This document shows positions 45,839 to 55,910 of a stretch of DNA of 64,000 nt, one piece after another. The notes under the pieces were generated by a model, which was not told where the DNA came from, ran no database searches, and saw only the letters and a list, made by a program, of their open reading frames with translations. Source of the stretch: Pseudomonas triticicola (lineage in GTDB: Bacteria; Pseudomonadota; Gammaproteobacteria; Pseudomonadales; Pseudomonadaceae); assembly GCF_019145375.1 (NCBI RefSeq), contig NZ_JAHSTX010000001.1:1525001-1589000 (forward strand), given 5' to 3'. How positions within the stretch are numbered: position 1 is the first letter of the stretch; every line of letters starts with the position of its first letter. A program made the translations under genes and the position numbers.

Positions 45839-46680
45839 GGCTGGTCGAGGAGTTAAGCGAGCAATATTCAAGATCCGAGTTGTGCGTTGTATTTGGAATC
45901 AACCGCAGCAGTTATTACGAGCGTCTGAAACAGCGGACAAACGTGGATGTCGAGCGCGATCGCCTTAAGATCAAGGCTGCTGAATTACATGAGCAAAGTC
46001 GTGGATCAATGGGCGCGCGCAGCTTGGCAAAGGCGTTGTGTAACGAAAAAGAGTCGGTGGGTCGTTACATGGCTCGTAGCCTGATGCGCGAGCTCGGGTT
46101 GAAGAGCCAGCAACGGCGCAGGCATCGTTACAAACCCAGCGGTGCGGAGGCGCAATACGCCCCCAATCATTTGGAGCGTAAATTCAATGTCGAGGCCCCC
46201 AATCGAGTGTGGTGTGGCGACGTGACTTACATTTGGGCCGGTACTTAATGGGTTTATCTGGCTGCTGTACTTGATCTGCATGCCCGGCGCATCGTCGGCT
46301 GGGCGATGTCCAGAAGTCCGGATTCAGCTCTGACCTGTCGAGCGTTAAAGATGGCTTTCGAGTCGCGAGGACGCCCTGAAAACCTAATGTTCCATTCGGA
46401 TCAGGGCTGTCATTACAGCAGTAAAGTATTTCGTCAAATGCTGGCGGACATGCGCATAAAACAAAGCATGAGTCGACGAGGAAACTGCTGGGATAACGCC
46501 CCGATGGAGCGTTTCTTTGGCAGTTTGAAATCTGAATGGATACCCAAGGCTGGCTACCGAAACGAAGATGAGGCTAGTACCGATGTGTTGCGCTACCTGA
46601 CCCATTATTACAATCGGATCAGGCTGCACAGTCACAACGGATATCGGACTCCGGTAGCAATGGAAGCCTTGGCAGCATGA
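45799..46680 (+). pseudogene. IS3-family transposase OrfB with internal stop
   Basis: The integrase-core half is split by a TAA at 46246-46248: the frame reads VWCGDVTYIWAGT, stop, then WVYLAAVLDLHARRIVGWAMS with no shift of frame. A single C-to-T change from a CAA codon would explain it. The DDE residues lie on both sides: GDVTYIW before the stop, NLMFHSDQGCHYSS and NAPMERFFGSLKSE after it. The position relative to OrfA shows the normal -1 frame. Without suppression no full transposase is made. Confidence 0.88.
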
Positions 46681-46795
46681 GAAATGACCTAAACCCTAAA
46701 ACCGTGTCCAGTATCGTTTGACCAGATCAGAGTCGGTTACGGATTCAGCGGCAACCTTTCAGGTCGGCGTAATTCGCCCATATCACGCGGTCAGT

Positions 46796-46835
46796 CCCCT
46801 CTCCCTCCGGGAGAGGGCTAGGGTGAGGGGCTTTT
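46796..46835. repeat. right arm of an interrupted palindromic repeat
   Basis: Core CCCTCTCCCTCCGGGAGAGGG followed by CTAGGGTGAGGGGCTTTT; inverted partner of 45423-45462. Confidence 0.75.
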
Positions 46836-46849
46836 GACGGCTTCACACC

Positions 46850-47725
46850 CTATTCCTGCCCCGAACGCCGGATCGCCCTCACCCCCAACGCCGCCAGATC
46901 ACTTTCGCCCTCACCCAATGCCACCGCATCCAGCAAGTTGTCGCGCAACACACTGGCCACCGGCAACGACACATGATTCGGCTCGCCGGCCTTCAACGCT
47001 AGGCCAACATCCTTCAACCCCAGGCGCAAGGTAAACCCCGCCCCCTCCGTCTCCCGCGCGGCAATCTTCGGCCCGTAAACCTTATAGGCCGGCGCCGCGA
47101 ACAGGGTGTTGGTGATGAACTCGACAAAATCGCTATTGCCCACGCCATAACTCTGAGTCAACGCCATCGCTTCGCCGGTGGCTTCGATGGCGCTGATCAG
47201 CATCATGTTGGTGGCGATCTTGAGGATGGCGGCGTTGACTGGGTCTTCACCCATCGGCCAGGTTTTCTGGCCCATCACATCCAGCAGCGGCTGGACCCGG
47301 GCAATCGCGGTGGCCGGGCCGCCGACGGCGATGTTGAGCTTGCCGGCCTCGGCCAGATCGTTGCGTCCGAATACCGGGGCGGCAATCAGTTGGGCGCCGA
47401 CGCTTTCATGCAGCACTGCCAGTTCCTCGATGAACTCGACCGACAGGGTGGCCATGCTCAGGTGAATCAGCCCCGGTTTGCTTGAGGCCAACGCGCCGCT
47501 GTCGATCAGCACGGCGCGGGTCACCGCGTCGTCGGCGAGCATGCTGATCAGCACTTCGGCATCGAAGGCTTCGCCGGGATCGCCGGCCGCCGTCGCGCCC
47601 TGCCTGACCAGTTGTTCGACGGCAGGCAGGCTGCGGTTCCACACCCGCACTTCATGGCCGGCCCTGAGCAGATTGGCAGCCATGCCCTTGCCCATGGAAC
47701 CCAGCCCGATAAATCCGATACGCAT
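46850..47725 (-). CDS. 3-hydroxyisobutyrate-dehydrogenase-like oxidoreductase
   Basis: A 291-residue beta-hydroxyacid dehydrogenase. The NAD(P) motif is GFIGLGSMGKGMAANLL; the catalytic Lys is in LKIATNMMLISAIEA. A GGAGG site precedes the ATG. It would oxidise 3-hydroxyisobutyrate or a related acid. Its place between valine- and isoleucine-type genes supports a role in branched-chain degradation, but it may belong to the broader GLYR-like group. Confidence 0.85.
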   Translation of the reverse strand: MRIGFIGLGSMGKGMAANLLRAGHEVRVWNRSLPAVEQLVRQGATAAGDPGEAFDAEVLISMLADDAVTRAVLIDSGALASSKPGLIHLSMATLSVEFIEELAVLHESVGAQLIAAPVFGRNDLAEAGKLNIAVGGPATAIARVQPLLDVMGQKTWPMGEDPVNAAILKIATNMMLISAIEATGEAMALTQSYGVGNSDFVEFITNTLFAAPAYKVYGPKIAARETEGAGFTLRLGLKDVGLALKAGEPNHVSLPVASVLRDNLLDAVALGEGESDLAALGVRAIRRSGQE

Positions 47726-47790
47726 GTTGACCTCCGCTCTTGATGTGCAAAGGTCAACAGACTAGCGCCAGTGGCTGGGCCTTTAAAAGC

Positions 47791-47856
47791 TTCGCGAGCA
47801 GGCTCGCTCCCACAGTGGACGGTGGAGATCCCTGTGGGAGCGAGCCTGCTCGCGAA
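47791..47856. repeat. REP pair (BIME)
   Basis: Inverted copy at 47791-47813 and direct copy at 47834-47856. Confidence 0.95.
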
Positions 47857-47878
47857 AGCGTCAGCTGAGGCACCGCAT

Positions 47879-48652
47879 CTATTTGCCTTGGAATTCAGCC
47901 TCACGCTTGGCAATAAACGCCGCCATCCCTTCCTTCTGATCCTGCGTCGCAAACGCCGCATGAAACACTCGACGCTCGAAACGCACGCCTTCGGTCAGGT
48001 TGACCTCGAACGCGCGGTTGACACTCTCCTTGATCATCATCGCAATCGGCAGTGACTTGCCAGCGATCACCGCTGCAACTTTCAGCGCCTCATCCAGCAA
48101 TTCATCGCTTGGCACGATGCGCGCGACGATGCCGCAGCGCTCGGCTTCCACCGCGTCGATCATGCGCCCGCTCAGGCACATTTCCATGGCCTTGGCTTTG
48201 CCCACCGCGCGGGTCAGGCGCTGGGTGCCACCCATGCCCGGCAGCACGCCGAGGTTGATTTCCGGCTGGCCGAATCTGGCGTTGTCGCCCGCCAGGATGA
48301 AGTCGCACATCAGCGCCAGTTCACAGCCGCCGCCGAGGGCGAAACCATTGACCGCCGCAATGATCGGCTTGCGCCGGTTGGCGACGCGATCGCTGTCGTT
48401 GAACAGATCATCCATGTAGATCTGCGGATAGGTCAGCTCAGCCATTTCCTTGATGTCGGCGCCGGCGGCGAAAGCTTTTTTCGAACCGGTGAGGACGACG
48501 CAGCCAATGTGCGCATCGGCTTCCAGCGTATCGAGGGCGTGGTTCACTTCGCTGACCAGTTGCGCATTGAGCGCGTTTAGTGCCTGCGGCCGGTTGAGGG
48601 TGATCAGGCCAACGCGGTCGCGGGTTTCCAGCAGAATCGTTTCGTAAGTCAT
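47879..48652 (-). CDS. enoyl-CoA hydratase
   Basis: A 257-residue crotonase. [14 protein letters not shown] and [16 protein letters not shown] form the oxyanion hole; the two catalytic Glu lie in GGGCELAL and [19 protein letters not shown]. It follows the acyl-CoA dehydrogenase with a 15-base gap, so one transcript is likely. The gene order with thiolase, SDR and ligase upstream matches the P. putida fadB1x-type cluster linked to isoleucine and phenylalkanoate degradation. Confidence 0.9.
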   Translation of the reverse strand: MTYETILLETRDRVGLITLNRPQALNALNAQLVSEVNHALDTLEADAHIGCVVLTGSKKAFAAGADIKEMAELTYPQIYMDDLFNDSDRVANRRKPIIAAVNGFALGGGCELALMCDFILAGDNARFGQPEINLGVLPGMGGTQRLTRAVGKAKAMEMCLSGRMIDAVEAERCGIVARIVPSDELLDEALKVAAVIAGKSLPIAMMIKESVNRAFEVNLTEGVRFERRVFHAAFATQDQKEGMAAFIAKREAEFQGK

Positions 48653-48667
48653 GAATAAAATTCCTTG

Positions 48668-49795
48668 TCAGAGATTGCGCGAAATGACCATGCGCTGAAT
48701 GTCGCTGGTGCCTTCGTAGATCTGGCAGACGCGCACGTCGCGGTAGATGCGTTCCAGCGGGAAGTCGTTGAGGTAACCGTAACCACCGAGGGTTTGCAAG
48801 GCCATGGAACAGACCTTCTCGGCCATTTCCGAAGCGAACAGCTTGGCCATCGACGCCTCGACCAGCGCCGGTTGGCCGCTGTCGCGCAAGGCTGCGGCGT
48901 AATGCACCATTTGCCGGGCGACGGCAATTTGCGTGGCCATGTCCGCCAGGCGGAACGCCACGGCCTGATGCTCGATGATCGGCTTGCCGAAGGTGTCACG
49001 CTCGCGGGCGTAATCACGCGCGGCCTCGAACGCGGCGCGGGCCATGCCGACGGCTTGTGAGGCGATACCGACGCGGCCGCCTTCGAGGTTGGCCAAGGCG
49101 ATCTTGTAGCCCTCGCCCTCCTCGCCCAGCCGATTGGCCACCGGCACTTTCACATCTTCGAAGAGGATCTGGCAGGTGTCGGAGGCGTGCTGGCCGAGTT
49201 TGTCTTCGACCCGCGCGACTTTGTAGCCAGGCGAGTCGGTCGGCACGATAAAGGCGCTGATCCCGCGCTTGCCGGCGCTCGGGTCAGTCACGGCAAACAC
49301 GATCACGATGCCGGCGTTCTGCCCGGAGGTGATGAACTGTTTGCAGCCGTTGAGCACGTAGTGATCGCCTTCCAGCCGCGCGCGGGTTTTCAGGCTGCTG
49401 GCATCGGAACCGGCTTGCGGTTCGGTCAGCGCGAAGGCGCCGAGCATGGCGCCGCTGGCCAACGGTTTGAGGAAGCGTTCACGCTGATCGTCATTGCCGA
49501 ACTTGAGAATCGGCACGCAGCCGACCGAGTTGTGCACGCTCATGATCGTCGAACAGGCACCGTCGCCGGCGGCGATTTCTTCCAGGGCCATGGCGTACGC
49601 GAGGTAGCCGGTGTCACATCCGCCCCACTGCTCCGGCACGAGCATGCCGAAGAAGCCCAGCTCAGCCATCTCGGCGATGGCTTCCTTGGGGAAACGGTGC
49701 TCGCGATCCCACGCGGCAGCGAACGGCTTGAGCCGCTCCTCGGCAAACTGCCGGGCCATGTCGCGGATCTGGGTTTGGTCTTCGTTGGGGATCAT
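48668..49795 (-). CDS. acyl-CoA dehydrogenase, probable short/branched-chain type
   Basis: A 375-residue FAD enzyme. [20 protein letters not shown] and [21 protein letters not shown] are conserved, with the catalytic Glu in [17 protein letters not shown] precedes the start. Context with the 3-hydroxy-2-methylbutyryl-CoA-dehydrogenase-like gene and a thiolase points to 2-methylbutyryl-CoA (isoleucine route). Confidence 0.88.
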   Translation of the reverse strand: MIPNEDQTQIRDMARQFAEERLKPFAAAWDREHRFPKEAIAEMAELGFFGMLVPEQWGGCDTGYLAYAMALEEIAAGDGACSTIMSVHNSVGCVPILKFGNDDQRERFLKPLASGAMLGAFALTEPQAGSDASSLKTRARLEGDHYVLNGCKQFITSGQNAGIVIVFAVTDPSAGKRGISAFIVPTDSPGYKVARVEDKLGQHASDTCQILFEDVKVPVANRLGEEGEGYKIALANLEGGRVGIASQAVGMARAAFEAARDYARERDTFGKPIIEHQAVAFRLADMATQIAVARQMVHYAAALRDSGQPALVEASMAKLFASEMAEKVCSMALQTLGGYGYLNDFPLERIYRDVRVCQIYEGTSDIQRMVISRNL

Positions 49796-49832
49796 GGTGA
49801 TTCCTTGAAATCTGAGTACGACATTGAACCCT

Positions 49833-49919
49833 GTGGGAGCGAGCCTGCTCGCGAAGGCGGTGTGTCAGTCACGGATGTGCCGGCCGAAACGACGTCTTCG
49901 CGAGCAGGCTCGCTCCCAC
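49833..49919. repeat. REP pair (BIME)
   Basis: Direct copy at 49833-49855 and inverted copy at 49897-49919, in the gap between thiolase and dehydrogenase genes. Confidence 0.95.
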
Positions 49920-49937
49920 AGTTGATCGGGGATGCCT

Positions 49938-51131
49938 TCAGTAAACGCATTCCACAGCCATCGCCGTGGCCTCTCCGCCGCCAATGCAGATCGCTGCAAT
50001 GCCGCGCTTGAGTTGTTTCTGCCGCAGCGCCGCGAGCAATGTCACCAGAATCCGCGCCCCCGACGCACCGATCGGATGGCCCAGCGCGCAGGCGCCGCCG
50101 TGCACGTTGAGCTTGTCGTGGGGAATCTCCAGGTGCGTCATCGCCGCCATGCCGACCACGGCAAACGCTTCGTTCACTTCAAACAGATCCACTTGATCCA
50201 GCGCCCAACCGGTCTTCTTCACCAGTTTGTGGATCGCGCCAATCGGTGCGGTGGGAAACAGCCCAGGGGTATCAGCGAACGCAGCGTGGCCATGAATCAC
50301 CGCCAGCGGCTTGAGGCCCAGTTGCTGCGCGTGGGACTGGCGCATCAGCACCAACGCCGCCGCGCCGTCGGAAATCGAGCTGGAGTTGGCCGCGGTGACC
50401 GTGCCGCCCTCGCGGAACGCCGGTTTCAGCGAGGCAACCTTGTCGAGTTTGGCTTTTGGCGGCTGTTCATCGTTGCTGATCACCACCTGCTCTTTGCCGA
50501 CGGTCACCGTCAGCGGGACGATTTCGTCCTTGAAGCTGCCATCCTTGATCGCCTGTTGCGCGCGGGTGGTCGAGGCAATGGCGAAAGCGTCCTGCGCCTC
50601 GCGGCTGAAGCCGTTGGCCTCGGCGCAATCCTCGGCGAAGGTGCCCATCAGGCGGCCCTTGTCGTAAGCATCTTCGAGGCCGTCGAGGAACATCGAATCG
50701 AGCACGCGGCCATGGCCCATGCGATAGCCGGCGCGGGCTCGATCGAGCAGGTACGGCGAGTTGGACATGCTTTCCATGCCGCCGGCAATCACCACATCGG
50801 CACTGCCGGCAAGCAGCATGTCGTGGGCCATGATGGTGGTCTGCATGCCCGAGCCGCACATCTTGTTGACCGTGGTGCAGCGTGTCGATTTATCCAGCCC
50901 GGCACCCAGCGCAGCCTGACGTGCCGGCGCCTGGCCAAGGCCGGCGGGCAATACGCAACCGAACAGCACTTCATCAACCGCGTCGCTGGCGACACCGGCG
51001 CGTTCGACCGCAGCCTTGATCGCCGCCGCGCCGAGTTGCGGTGCGGTGAGGCTTTTCAGTTCACCTTGAAAACCGCCCATCGGTGTGCGGACGGCGCTGA
51101 CGATAACAATCGGATCATTGGACATAGTCAT
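49938..51131 (-). CDS. acetyl-CoA acyltransferase (thiolase)
   Basis: A 397-residue thiolase. The acyl-accepting Cys lies in [11 protein letters not shown], the catalytic His in [16 protein letters not shown] and the second Cys in [18 protein letters not shown] precedes the ATG. It would cleave 2-methylacetoacetyl-CoA or 3-ketoacyl-CoA. It follows the SDR gene by 12 bases. Confidence 0.93.
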   Translation of the reverse strand: MTMSNDPIVIVSAVRTPMGGFQGELKSLTAPQLGAAAIKAAVERAGVASDAVDEVLFGCVLPAGLGQAPARQAALGAGLDKSTRCTTVNKMCGSGMQTTIMAHDMLLAGSADVVIAGGMESMSNSPYLLDRARAGYRMGHGRVLDSMFLDGLEDAYDKGRLMGTFAEDCAEANGFSREAQDAFAIASTTRAQQAIKDGSFKDEIVPLTVTVGKEQVVISNDEQPPKAKLDKVASLKPAFREGGTVTAANSSSISDGAAALVLMRQSHAQQLGLKPLAVIHGHAAFADTPGLFPTAPIGAIHKLVKKTGWALDQVDLFEVNEAFAVVGMAAMTHLEIPHDKLNVHGGACALGHPIGASGARILVTLLAALRQKQLKRGIAAICIGGGEATAMAVECVY

Positions 51132-51143
51132 GACTAATCCTCC

Positions 51144-51905
51144 TTACTTGGCGGCCATGCGCAAGGCGCCGTCGAGACGGATCACCTCGCCGTTGAGCAT
51201 GCTGTTTTCGATGATGTGGCGCACCAGCGCGGCGTATTCGGCGGGCTTGCCCAGCCGTGGCGGGAACGGCACGCCGGCGGCCAGTGAGTCGCGCACTTCC
51301 GGGGTCATGCCGGCCATCATCGGCGTTTCGAAAATGCCCGGTGCGATGGTCATCACGCGGATGCCGAAGCGCGCCAGTTCGCGGGCGGCAGGCAGGGTCA
51401 GGCTGGCGATCGCGCCTTTGGATGCCGAGTACGCAGCCTGGCCAATCTGGCCGTCGAACGCTGCGACCGACGCTGTGTTGATGATCACACCACGCTCGCC
51501 ATCAGCATTAGCTTCGCTCTCGGCAATCGCCGCAGCGGCCAGACGCAGCATGTTGAAACTGCCGATCAGGTTAACGTTGATCACTTGCGCAAAGCTGCTG
51601 AGCGCGTGAGGGCCGTTCTTGCCGAGGATCTTCTCGCCACGGACGATGCCGGCACAATTGACCAGGCCATTGACGCTGCCAAACGCAGCGATCGTCGCTT
51701 GCACCGCCGCTTCGGCAGCCGCCTCATTGCTGATGTCGGCAACCACGCTTTGCGCACCGAGGCGCTGGGCCTGCGCGGCGACGGCGTCGGCGTTCATGTC
51801 GACCAGCATGACTTTGGCGCCGGCACTGACCAGCAATTCAGCGCTGGCGGCACCGAGGCCGGAGGCGCCGCCGGTGACGATAAAAACCTTGTTCTCGATC
51901 TGCAT
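51144..51905 (-). CDS. SDR dehydrogenase, probable 3-hydroxy-2-methylbutyryl-CoA type
   Basis: A 253-residue classical short-chain dehydrogenase. NAD motif [16 protein letters not shown], the catalytic YSASKGA and a conserved [14 protein letters not shown] loop are visible. The acidic VDMN after the second strand favours NAD. The sequence resembles HSD17B10-type 3-hydroxyacyl-CoA dehydrogenases, and the neighbours support an isoleucine route. Confidence 0.9.
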   Translation of the reverse strand: MQIENKVFIVTGGASGLGAASAELLVSAGAKVMLVDMNADAVAAQAQRLGAQSVVADISNEAAAEAAVQATIAAFGSVNGLVNCAGIVRGEKILGKNGPHALSSFAQVINVNLIGSFNMLRLAAAAIAESEANADGERGVIINTASVAAFDGQIGQAAYSASKGAIASLTLPAARELARFGIRVMTIAPGIFETPMMAGMTPEVRDSLAAGVPFPPRLGKPAEYAALVRHIIENSMLNGEVIRLDGALRMAAK

Positions 51906-51923
51906 GACGGTGTTTCCTTGGAT

Positions 51924-53588
51924 TCAAGCTGAAACGTTGTGCGCCGCGGCCTCTTGAGCCTTGGCGATTTCCTGGTTGCGCAAGATAAAGCGCTGCAATT
52001 TGCCACTCGGGGTTTTGGGCAACTCGCTGACAAATTCGATTTCACGCGGGTACGAATGCGCGGCCAGACGCTTGCGCACGTGTTGGCGCAGTTCTTCGGC
52101 CAACTCCGGCGCGGCGCGGTACTGCGCGCTCAGCACGACAAAGGCTTTGACCAGTTCGGTGCGTTCCGGGTCGGGTTTGCCGACGACCGCCGCCTCGACC
52201 ACGGCCGGGTGTTCGATCAGCGCGCTTTCCACGTCGAACGGGCCGACGCGGTAGCCCGAAGTGGTAATCACGTCATCACTGCGGCCGACGAAGCTGATGC
52301 TGCCGTCCGGGTTCCACTCCACGGTGTCGCCGCTCAGGTAGTAGTTGCCGACGAAGGCCTTGGTCGGCGCGCCTTCGTAGCCACCGAACCAGCACATCGG
52401 CGACTGCGGGCGGTCGATGGCAAGAATGCCCGGCTGACCGACGCCGAGTTCGTTGTACTGCTCATCGAGCACGACGATGCGATGCCCCGGCGAAGCGAAA
52501 CCGGCGGCGCCGACATGCACCGGATGCTCGAGGCCGTGGTGGTTGCACAGCACCATGCCCAGTTCGGTCTGGCCGTAATGATCGTGAATGACCACCTCGA
52601 GGTTGTCTGCGAACCAGCGGATCACTTCCGGGTTCAGCGGCTCACCGGCGCTGCTGACGATGCGCAGTTTGCCCTTGATCGATCTGGCGAACTCCTCTCC
52701 CCCGGCTATCAGCAAGCGATAGGCAGTGGGCGAACCGGTGAGATTGGTGATGCCATATTTGTTGATCACCCGGCAGGTGCTTTCGAGGGTGAACGGGCCA
52801 TCGTAGAAGGTAATCGGGTGGCCCAGCGCCAACGGCCCGGTCACGCCGAAATAGATGCCATAGGCCCAGCCCGGATCGGCGACGTTCCAGAACGCGTCTT
52901 CGGGGCGCAGGTCCACCGCATCACGGGTGTAGCTCTGGAAAGCGACGATGGCTTTGAGCGGTACTGACAGCGCTTTCGCCGGCCCCGTGGTGCCCGAGGT
53001 GAACATTAGCAGGAACGGGTCTTCGCCGGTCAGTAACACCGGTTCGCAAACATTGGAATGGTTGGCCAGCTCAGCCCAGAAACTGAAATCACCACGAACG
53101 ATGCCCTGACCTTTGGCGCCACCAACGGTGACGATGGACGGGCATGCGCTGACTTCATTGAGCTTGGGGCGATTGACCGCGTCGGTGACCACGACTTTCG
53201 CCCCGGAACTGTTCAGGCGATGTTCGAGGGCTTTCGGCCCGAATGCAGTGAATAGCGGCTGATACACCGCGCCGATGCGCCAGGTGGCGAGCACGGTGAT
53301 GAGTAATTCGACGTTGCGCGGCAGCAGGCCGGCGACCTTGTCGCCCTTTTGCACGCCCTGGGCGAGGAGGAAATTGGCGAAACGCGCGGCTTTGTCTTGC
53401 AGATCAGTGAAGGTGTAAGTCGCACTTGAGCCGTCGCGACCTTCCCAGAACAACGCAATACGCCCGGGCAAGGCATGGCGGTCGCAACATTCGACGCAGG
53501 CGTTGACTGCTGCCAGCGTGCCGCTGAGCGACGCATCGACGGTGTGCTGATAGTTGAACTGTTCGGTGGCAGACAAGTAATCGCGCAT
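51924..53588 (-). CDS. AMP-forming acyl-CoA synthetase
   Basis: A 554-residue adenylate-forming ligase. The phosphate loop is LMFTSGTTGPAKAL, the adenine site region is DHYGQTELGM and the hinge SFVGRSDDVITTSGYRVGPFDVES. The catalytic Lys lies in KTPSGKLQRF. It activates a short or branched carboxylic acid for the enzymes encoded downstream, in the order ligase, SDR, thiolase, dehydrogenase, hydratase. Confidence 0.92.
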   Translation of the reverse strand: MRDYLSATEQFNYQHTVDASLSGTLAAVNACVECCDRHALPGRIALFWEGRDGSSATYTFTDLQDKAARFANFLLAQGVQKGDKVAGLLPRNVELLITVLATWRIGAVYQPLFTAFGPKALEHRLNSSGAKVVVTDAVNRPKLNEVSACPSIVTVGGAKGQGIVRGDFSFWAELANHSNVCEPVLLTGEDPFLLMFTSGTTGPAKALSVPLKAIVAFQSYTRDAVDLRPEDAFWNVADPGWAYGIYFGVTGPLALGHPITFYDGPFTLESTCRVINKYGITNLTGSPTAYRLLIAGGEEFARSIKGKLRIVSSAGEPLNPEVIRWFADNLEVVIHDHYGQTELGMVLCNHHGLEHPVHVGAAGFASPGHRIVVLDEQYNELGVGQPGILAIDRPQSPMCWFGGYEGAPTKAFVGNYYLSGDTVEWNPDGSISFVGRSDDVITTSGYRVGPFDVESALIEHPAVVEAAVVGKPDPERTELVKAFVVLSAQYRAAPELAEELRQHVRKRLAAHSYPREIEFVSELPKTPSGKLQRFILRNQEIAKAQEAAAHNVSA

Positions 53589-53740
53589 TGCCAGAATCCC
53601 TCGGTGTTTTTATTAGGCTGGGAACCGTAAACAACACAGGGATAGTCGCGCCGCGCGGGGCCTGGGGCAATGGTCAAAGTAATCAAAGTGGCTGACTGGT
53701 TTGGCCAAGCCTTTTAAGGGGAATGGTCACGCGGCCCTGG

Positions 53741-53763
53741 GTGGGAGCGAGCTTGCTCGCGAA
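53741..53763 (+). repeat. single REP element
   Basis: GTGGGAGCGAGCTTGCTCGCGAA, one mismatch from the others, without an inverted partner. Confidence 0.85.
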
Positions 53764-53772
53764 GGTGTTGGG

Positions 53773-54789
53773 TCAGACCACCTCATTGAGGATCAGTGTG
53801 CGGTAATGCCCCGGGTTCGACCCGGACCACTTGCGAAACGCCTTGTAGAACGAACTGGCATCCGCAAAACCCAGCCGTGCAGCGATCTCGACGAAACTGA
53901 TCGAGGGCTCTGCCAGCCAGGTGATTGCCAGCTCCTTGCGCACGCTGTCCTTGAGGCCCTGATAGGTCTGCCCTTCCTCGGCCAGACGGCGGCGTAATGT
54001 CGACGCGGACATGCACAGTTGCTGAGCCAGCGCCTCGGTTTCCGGCCAATGCGCCGCGGGCACTTGCCGCAGATCGTGCTTGATCCGGCTGGCCAGGCTG
54101 TCGGGGTCGCGGTACTTGACCAGAATGTTCGCCGGCGCCTGGGCCAGGAAGCGCTTGAGTTCTTCAGCGCTGCGCTTGATCGGCAGATCAAGACAATCGG
54201 CGGAAAAGATCATTCGTGTTCGCGGACGTTCGAAACGCAGGTTTTCCGAAAACATCACCCGATAGTCATCAGTGAAATCCGGTTCGGCGCAGCGCAGTTC
54301 AATCGCCAGAATCGGAATCCGCCGCCCGGCCAGCCAGCACGCCACGCCGTGCACGATCATCCAGTAAGTGAAATAGGTAAAGGCGCGGCGCGGTTCGGCG
54401 TCGTCTTCGAGCAGGACGATTTCCGCCAGGCTCTGCTGATGCACCAGTTGCGCCGGCAGTTTTTCCAGCATCAGCGACAGGAACGTCAGACCGGTATCCA
54501 GCGCCGCCGCCAGCGTCGGTTGCGCCATTGCGCTGCGACACAAAAATGCCAGGCTGCCGGACTTGAGCGGGCGCGGGTCCATGCCGAAGAACTCGTCATC
54601 ACCGCGTCGTGCCAGCAGGCGCCAGAGTCTGGCGTATTGCGAGGCCGGCACCCTGCCCTCATCGGCCGCTAACAAAGCCGGATCGATGCCGACCTTGGTC
54701 AACGCCTCATCCGTCGCCGCGCCCGGGGCGCAACTTTGCAGCAGCGCTTCGCGCACCAGTTGAATGGCAATGGTGTCTTTTTCCGCCAT
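53773..54789 (-). CDS. AraC-family regulator with arabinose-binding-like N-domain
   Basis: A 338-residue regulator of the OruR type. The N-terminal domain (to about 210) is the PF12625-like sensor; the C-terminal AraC domain shows AQQLCMSASTLRRRLAEEGQTYQ and SFVEIAARLGFADASSFYKAFRKWSG split by a short break. It lies just upstream of, and on the same strand as, the acyl-CoA ligase gene, so it is the likely local activator. Confidence 0.9.
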   Translation of the reverse strand: MAEKDTIAIQLVREALLQSCAPGAATDEALTKVGIDPALLAADEGRVPASQYARLWRLLARRGDDEFFGMDPRPLKSGSLAFLCRSAMAQPTLAAALDTGLTFLSLMLEKLPAQLVHQQSLAEIVLLEDDAEPRRAFTYFTYWMIVHGVACWLAGRRIPILAIELRCAEPDFTDDYRVMFSENLRFERPRTRMIFSADCLDLPIKRSAEELKRFLAQAPANILVKYRDPDSLASRIKHDLRQVPAAHWPETEALAQQLCMSASTLRRRLAEEGQTYQGLKDSVRKELAITWLAEPSISFVEIAARLGFADASSFYKAFRKWSGSNPGHYRTLILNEVV

Positions 54790-54864
54790 GGAGCGAGGTG
54801 AGCCTTGTTGTTTTTTGGGTGGTGGGCATCTTAACCCAGCTCCTGATTACACCGCAGGACCAAT

Positions 54865-54950
54865 GTGGGAGCGAGCCTGCTCGCGAACGCGGTGTGTCAG
54901 ATAAACAAATGTCACAGGCATACCGCATTCGCGAGCAGGCTCACTCCCAC
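54865..54950. repeat. REP pair (BIME)
   Basis: Direct copy at 54865-54887 and inverted copy at 54928-54950 (one mismatch), between divergent genes. Confidence 0.93.
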
Positions 54951-55003
54951 AAGAATCACAGTTGTTCAGCTAAGGTTCAGCTAAATGTCAATGAATGCCA
55001 TTT

Positions 55004-55022
55004 GGGAATGAGTGTCATTATG
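55004..55022 (+). promoter_or_regulatory. Fur-like box before efeU
   Basis: GGGAATGAGTGTCATTATG matches most core positions of GATAATGATAATCATTATC. It lies 41-59 bp before the efeU start, as expected for an iron-repressed uptake operon. Confidence 0.6.
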
Positions 55023-55062
55023 TTACAACTTAGCCTCCTATCTAAATCGCTGTGGCTCGCCA

Positions 55063-55902
55063 ATGCTCGTTCCCTTTTTGATCATGTTGCGCGAAGGCAT
55101 CGAGGCCGCGCTTATCGTCGGCATCATTGCCAGTTATTTGCAGCAGACCGGCCGTGGCCAATGGATGCCGACCGTATGGATCGGCGTCTTCCTCGCCGCC
55201 GCCCTTGCCCTGCTGGTCGGCGGTGGCCTGGAACTGGTCAGTGCTGAATTCCCGCAAAAGCAGCAGGAGCTGTTCGAAGGAGTGGTCGGTCTGGTCGCGG
55301 TGGGCATTCTCAGTTCGATGGTGTTCTGGATGCGCAAGGTCGCGCGGTCTATCAAGCACTCGCTGCAAGCCTCGATGGATCAGGCGCTGACGCAATCCAG
55401 GCATCAGGTGATTGCATTGATCGCCATGGTCTTCTTCGCCGTCGCTCGCGAAGGCCTGGAGACGGTGTTCTTCCTGCTCGCGGTGTTCCAGCAGAGCGAA
55501 GGCCCGGGCGCGCCGATCGGTGCCCTGCTCGGCCTGATCCTGGCGGTGATCGTCGGTTTCCTGATCTACAGCGGCAGCATGCGCCTCAATCTTTCGGCGT
55601 TCTTCAAGTGGACCGGATTGTTCATCCTCGTGGTCGCCGCCGGGATTCTCGCCAACTCGGTGCAGGCGCTGCATGAAGCCGGGCTGTGGAATCACCTGCA
55701 AACGGTGCTGTTCGACTTCAGCGCGACGCTGCCGATGGACGGCCCGCTGGGCTCGGTGCTGGCCGGCATGTTCGGTTATCAGGATGCGCCGACCGTCAGC
55801 ACCTTGGGCGCGTACCTGATTTATCTGCTGCTGGCACTGGTGATGTTCTTCATGCCCGCGCCTCGCCAGGCGACGCCAACCACTTCCGTTTCCAGCCAAT
55901 AA
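55063..55902 (+). CDS. efeU: EfeU ferrous/ferric iron permease (FTR1 family)
   Basis: A 279-residue membrane protein with seven helices and two REGxE iron-binding motifs: REGIEAAL in the first helix and REGLETVFF in the fourth. The start at 55063 gives MLVPFLIMLREGIE, the usual N-terminus; the in-frame sequence before it overlaps the Fur-like box. It forms the inner-membrane channel of the EfeUOB system and is followed by efeO and efeB on the same strand. Confidence 0.93.
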   Translation: MLVPFLIMLREGIEAALIVGIIASYLQQTGRGQWMPTVWIGVFLAAALALLVGGGLELVSAEFPQKQQELFEGVVGLVAVGILSSMVFWMRKVARSIKHSLQASMDQALTQSRHQVIALIAMVFFAVAREGLETVFFLLAVFQQSEGPGAPIGALLGLILAVIVGFLIYSGSMRLNLSAFFKWTGLFILVVAAGILANSVQALHEAGLWNHLQTVLFDFSATLPMDGPLGSVLAGMFGYQDAPTVSTLGAYLIYLLLALVMFFMPAPRQATPTTSVSSQ

Positions 55903-55910
55903 GGCCCTTC

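Larger units (their letters stand above)
45472..46729 (+). mobile_element. IS3-family insertion sequence, 1258 bp
   Basis: Imperfect 36-bp terminal inverted repeats lie at 45472-45507 and 46694-46729; both begin TGATCTGG and share GAT-CTGGACAC inside. GAG is found on both sides, consistent with a 3-bp target duplication. Two overlapping frames, OrfA and OrfB, with an A6G slippery run at 45793-45799 are typical of IS3. OrfB is broken by a stop codon, so the copy is probably not self-mobile. Confidence 0.9.

Noticed and set aside
49932..51137. Open frame opposite the thiolase gene
   Set aside because: Antisense shadow of a gene with all thiolase motifs.
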